7,207 nucleotides of DNA from Treponema sp. (lineage in GTDB: Bacteria > Spirochaetota > Spirochaetia > Treponematales > Breznakiellaceae). Numbering within the stretch: the first letter of the stretch is position 1; every line of letters starts with the position of its first letter. Both the position numbers and the translations under genes were made by a program. The stretch lies in assembly GCA_031276615.1 (NCBI GenBank), contig JAISND010000159.1:1-7207 (forward strand). Reading direction: 5' to 3'. Under the pieces are notes generated by a model. That model made no database searches, had not been told where the DNA came from, and was given only the letters and a program-made list of their open reading frames with translations. This document shows, one piece after another, positions 6,030 through 7,207 of the stretch.

Positions 6030-7198
6030 TATGAGGCCCTCTGCCAGTACCGCCGCTGTTCCTCAATGACCCCGGCATAGGTGTTTAAAAGCCCGTCAAA
6101 AACGCGGTTCCAGTCCCGGGCCAGGGCGGTTTTTCGGGCCTTCTCCGCCAGATTCCGGCGGAGTTCCGAATCTTCCATAAGGGTCACCAGGTTTTCCAGA
6201 AAGGCTTCCCGGCTGCCTTCGGGACAGAGCAGGGCGTTGCTTCCGTGGGAAAGAAAATCCGTAACGCCGCCGCTTGCCACCCCCGCCACCGGCAGGCCCG
6301 AAGCCATTGCTTCCAGGGCGGCGTTGCCGAAGGTTTCGGTTCCCGATGGAAAGGCGAAACAGTCCGCCGAAGCGTAGATTTCCGAAAGTTCCCTGCCCCG
6401 TTTGAATCCGGTAAGAACCGCGTTGGGCAGATTTTGCCTTCGGATTGTTTCGGTACAGGGGCCGTCCCCGGTAAACACAAACGCCGTTTTCCCCGGAAAA
6501 CGGCGTTCAAATTCGGCGGCCGCGTAGAGCAGCATATCAAGATTCTTTTCCGGGGAAAGCCGGCCTGCGTAAAGAAATATGAATTTGCCCTTTCCAATCC
6601 GGTTCCGCAGATCTTCGTTCCGGTATCCGGGGTTAAAGAGCGCCGCGTCTATTCCCCGGGACCAGATACCCAGGTTCCGGTACTGCCTGCGGAAAAGGTC
6701 CTCCAGGGTATGCCGGGAGGGCGCCAGGACGCGATGGGCAAAACGGTAAAACCACGCGAGGTATCTTTCCAGCACCGGCCTGAGAAACTCAAGGTTAAAA
6801 TAGCGCAGATACTCGCCGTAGTTGGTGTGGTAACTCATTACCAGGGGAAGTTTGCGGCTAAGGGCGTAACGCATGCCCCGGAAGCCGATTCCCATTTCGG
6901 TAGTTACATGAACCAGGTCCGGCCGGAACTTATCGCAGATTTCATCGATTTCCCGGAAAGAGGGAAAGGCCAGACGGCTTTCCGGGGAAAGCCGCGTTTT
7001 CAGGCCCCTGAAACGGTACAGGTTCCGGTAAAGGGAATGTTGGTTCTCCCGATGGAACGTATTCTCATCTTCGTAGGCCGGGGCGAAAATCGTATGATGG
7101 ATACGTTGCTCGCCCAGGTAGGCCCCGAGTTTGGACAGGGTGTTGGTTACCCCGTTTACCTCGGGGTTATAGGTGTCGGTAAAATACACAATTCTCAT
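6029..7198 (-). CDS. GT4-family glycosyltransferase (GT-B fold)
   Basis: A retaining glycosyltransferase that moves a sugar from a nucleotide donor to an unidentified acceptor, probably at the inner face of the membrane. The 389-aa length is normal for the family. The N-terminal half starts with the Rossmann strand and glycine loop typical of GT4 (MRIVYFTDTYNPEVNGVTNT), with a further conserved stretch VMSYHTNYGEY at 120-130. The C-terminal half has the donor site: SRGID (180-184), YAGRLSPEKNL (R213, K218), and the E-x7-E motif E288/E296 (GTETFGNAALEAMASGLPV). Close in style to glycolipid mannosyl- and glucosyltransferases (MgtA/PimB/Sqd2-like), but the sugar and acceptor cannot be assigned. 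The stop overlaps the radical SAM start by one base. Upstream of the ATG (minus strand) lie GGGGG and then CTGA before the window ends; the TGA could be the stop of another gene, so this may not be first in the operon. Confidence 0.93.
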   Translation of the reverse strand: MRIVYFTDTYNPEVNGVTNTLSKLGAYLGEQRIHHTIFAPAYEDENTFHRENQHSLYRNLYRFRGLKTRLSPESRLAFPSFREIDEICDKFRPDLVHVTTEMGIGFRGMRYALSRKLPLVMSYHTNYGEYLRYFNLEFLRPVLERYLAWFYRFAHRVLAPSRHTLEDLFRRQYRNLGIWSRGIDAALFNPGYRNEDLRNRIGKGKFIFLYAGRLSPEKNLDMLLYAAAEFERRFPGKTAFVFTGDGPCTETIRRQNLPNAVLTGFKRGRELSEIYASADCFAFPSGTETFGNAALEAMASGLPVAGVASGGVTDFLSHGSNALLCPEGSREAFLENLVTLMEDSELRRNLAEKARKTALARDWNRVFDGLLNTYAGVIEEQRRYWQRAS

Positions 7199-7207
7199 TC
7201 AGCCCCC

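Overview
This is a GC-rich bacterial window (about 60% by eye) with five genes in two convergent blocks, all clearly protein-coding. No rRNA, tRNA, CRISPR array, transposase or phage gene was seen. A spirochaete of the Treponema/Spirochaeta type is my best guess. It rests on the general style of the gene set (a stand-alone GAF-PAS class III cyclase, a large membrane-anchored HEAT-repeat protein, and a cytosolic zinc phospholipase C-like protein) and not on a taxonomic marker, so confidence is low to moderate.

Left block, plus strand (35-4066): a cytoplasmic GAF-PAS adenylate/guanylate cyclase is followed after 15 bases by a large protein with one N-terminal membrane helix and HEAT-type helical repeats. 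The short gap and strong ribosome binding site suggest one transcript. The inference is a sensor cyclase making a cyclic nucleotide (probably cAMP), co-expressed with a membrane-tethered scaffold of unknown partner.

Middle (4067-4204): a 138-base convergent intergenic region holding two hairpins, a 9-bp tandem duplication and an 8-bp direct repeat that overlaps a palindrome. It probably ends transcription from both sides, and part of it may be a dispersed intergenic repeat.

Right block, minus strand (7198 down to 4205): a GT4 glycosyltransferase, a radical SAM enzyme with a SPASM-like C-terminal cysteine cluster, and a zinc-dependent phospholipase C-like protein. The first two share one base (TAATG). 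The last two overlap by 59 bases, with a strong Shine-Dalgarno and a TTG start inside the radical SAM gene. Such packing implies one translationally coupled operon. A GT4 enzyme, a radical SAM enzyme and a phospholipase-type metalloprotein together suggest modification or turnover of a glycolipid or other membrane/envelope component, but the substrate cannot be read from the sequence. This three-gene cassette is the most interesting part of the window. The block probably continues beyond the right edge.
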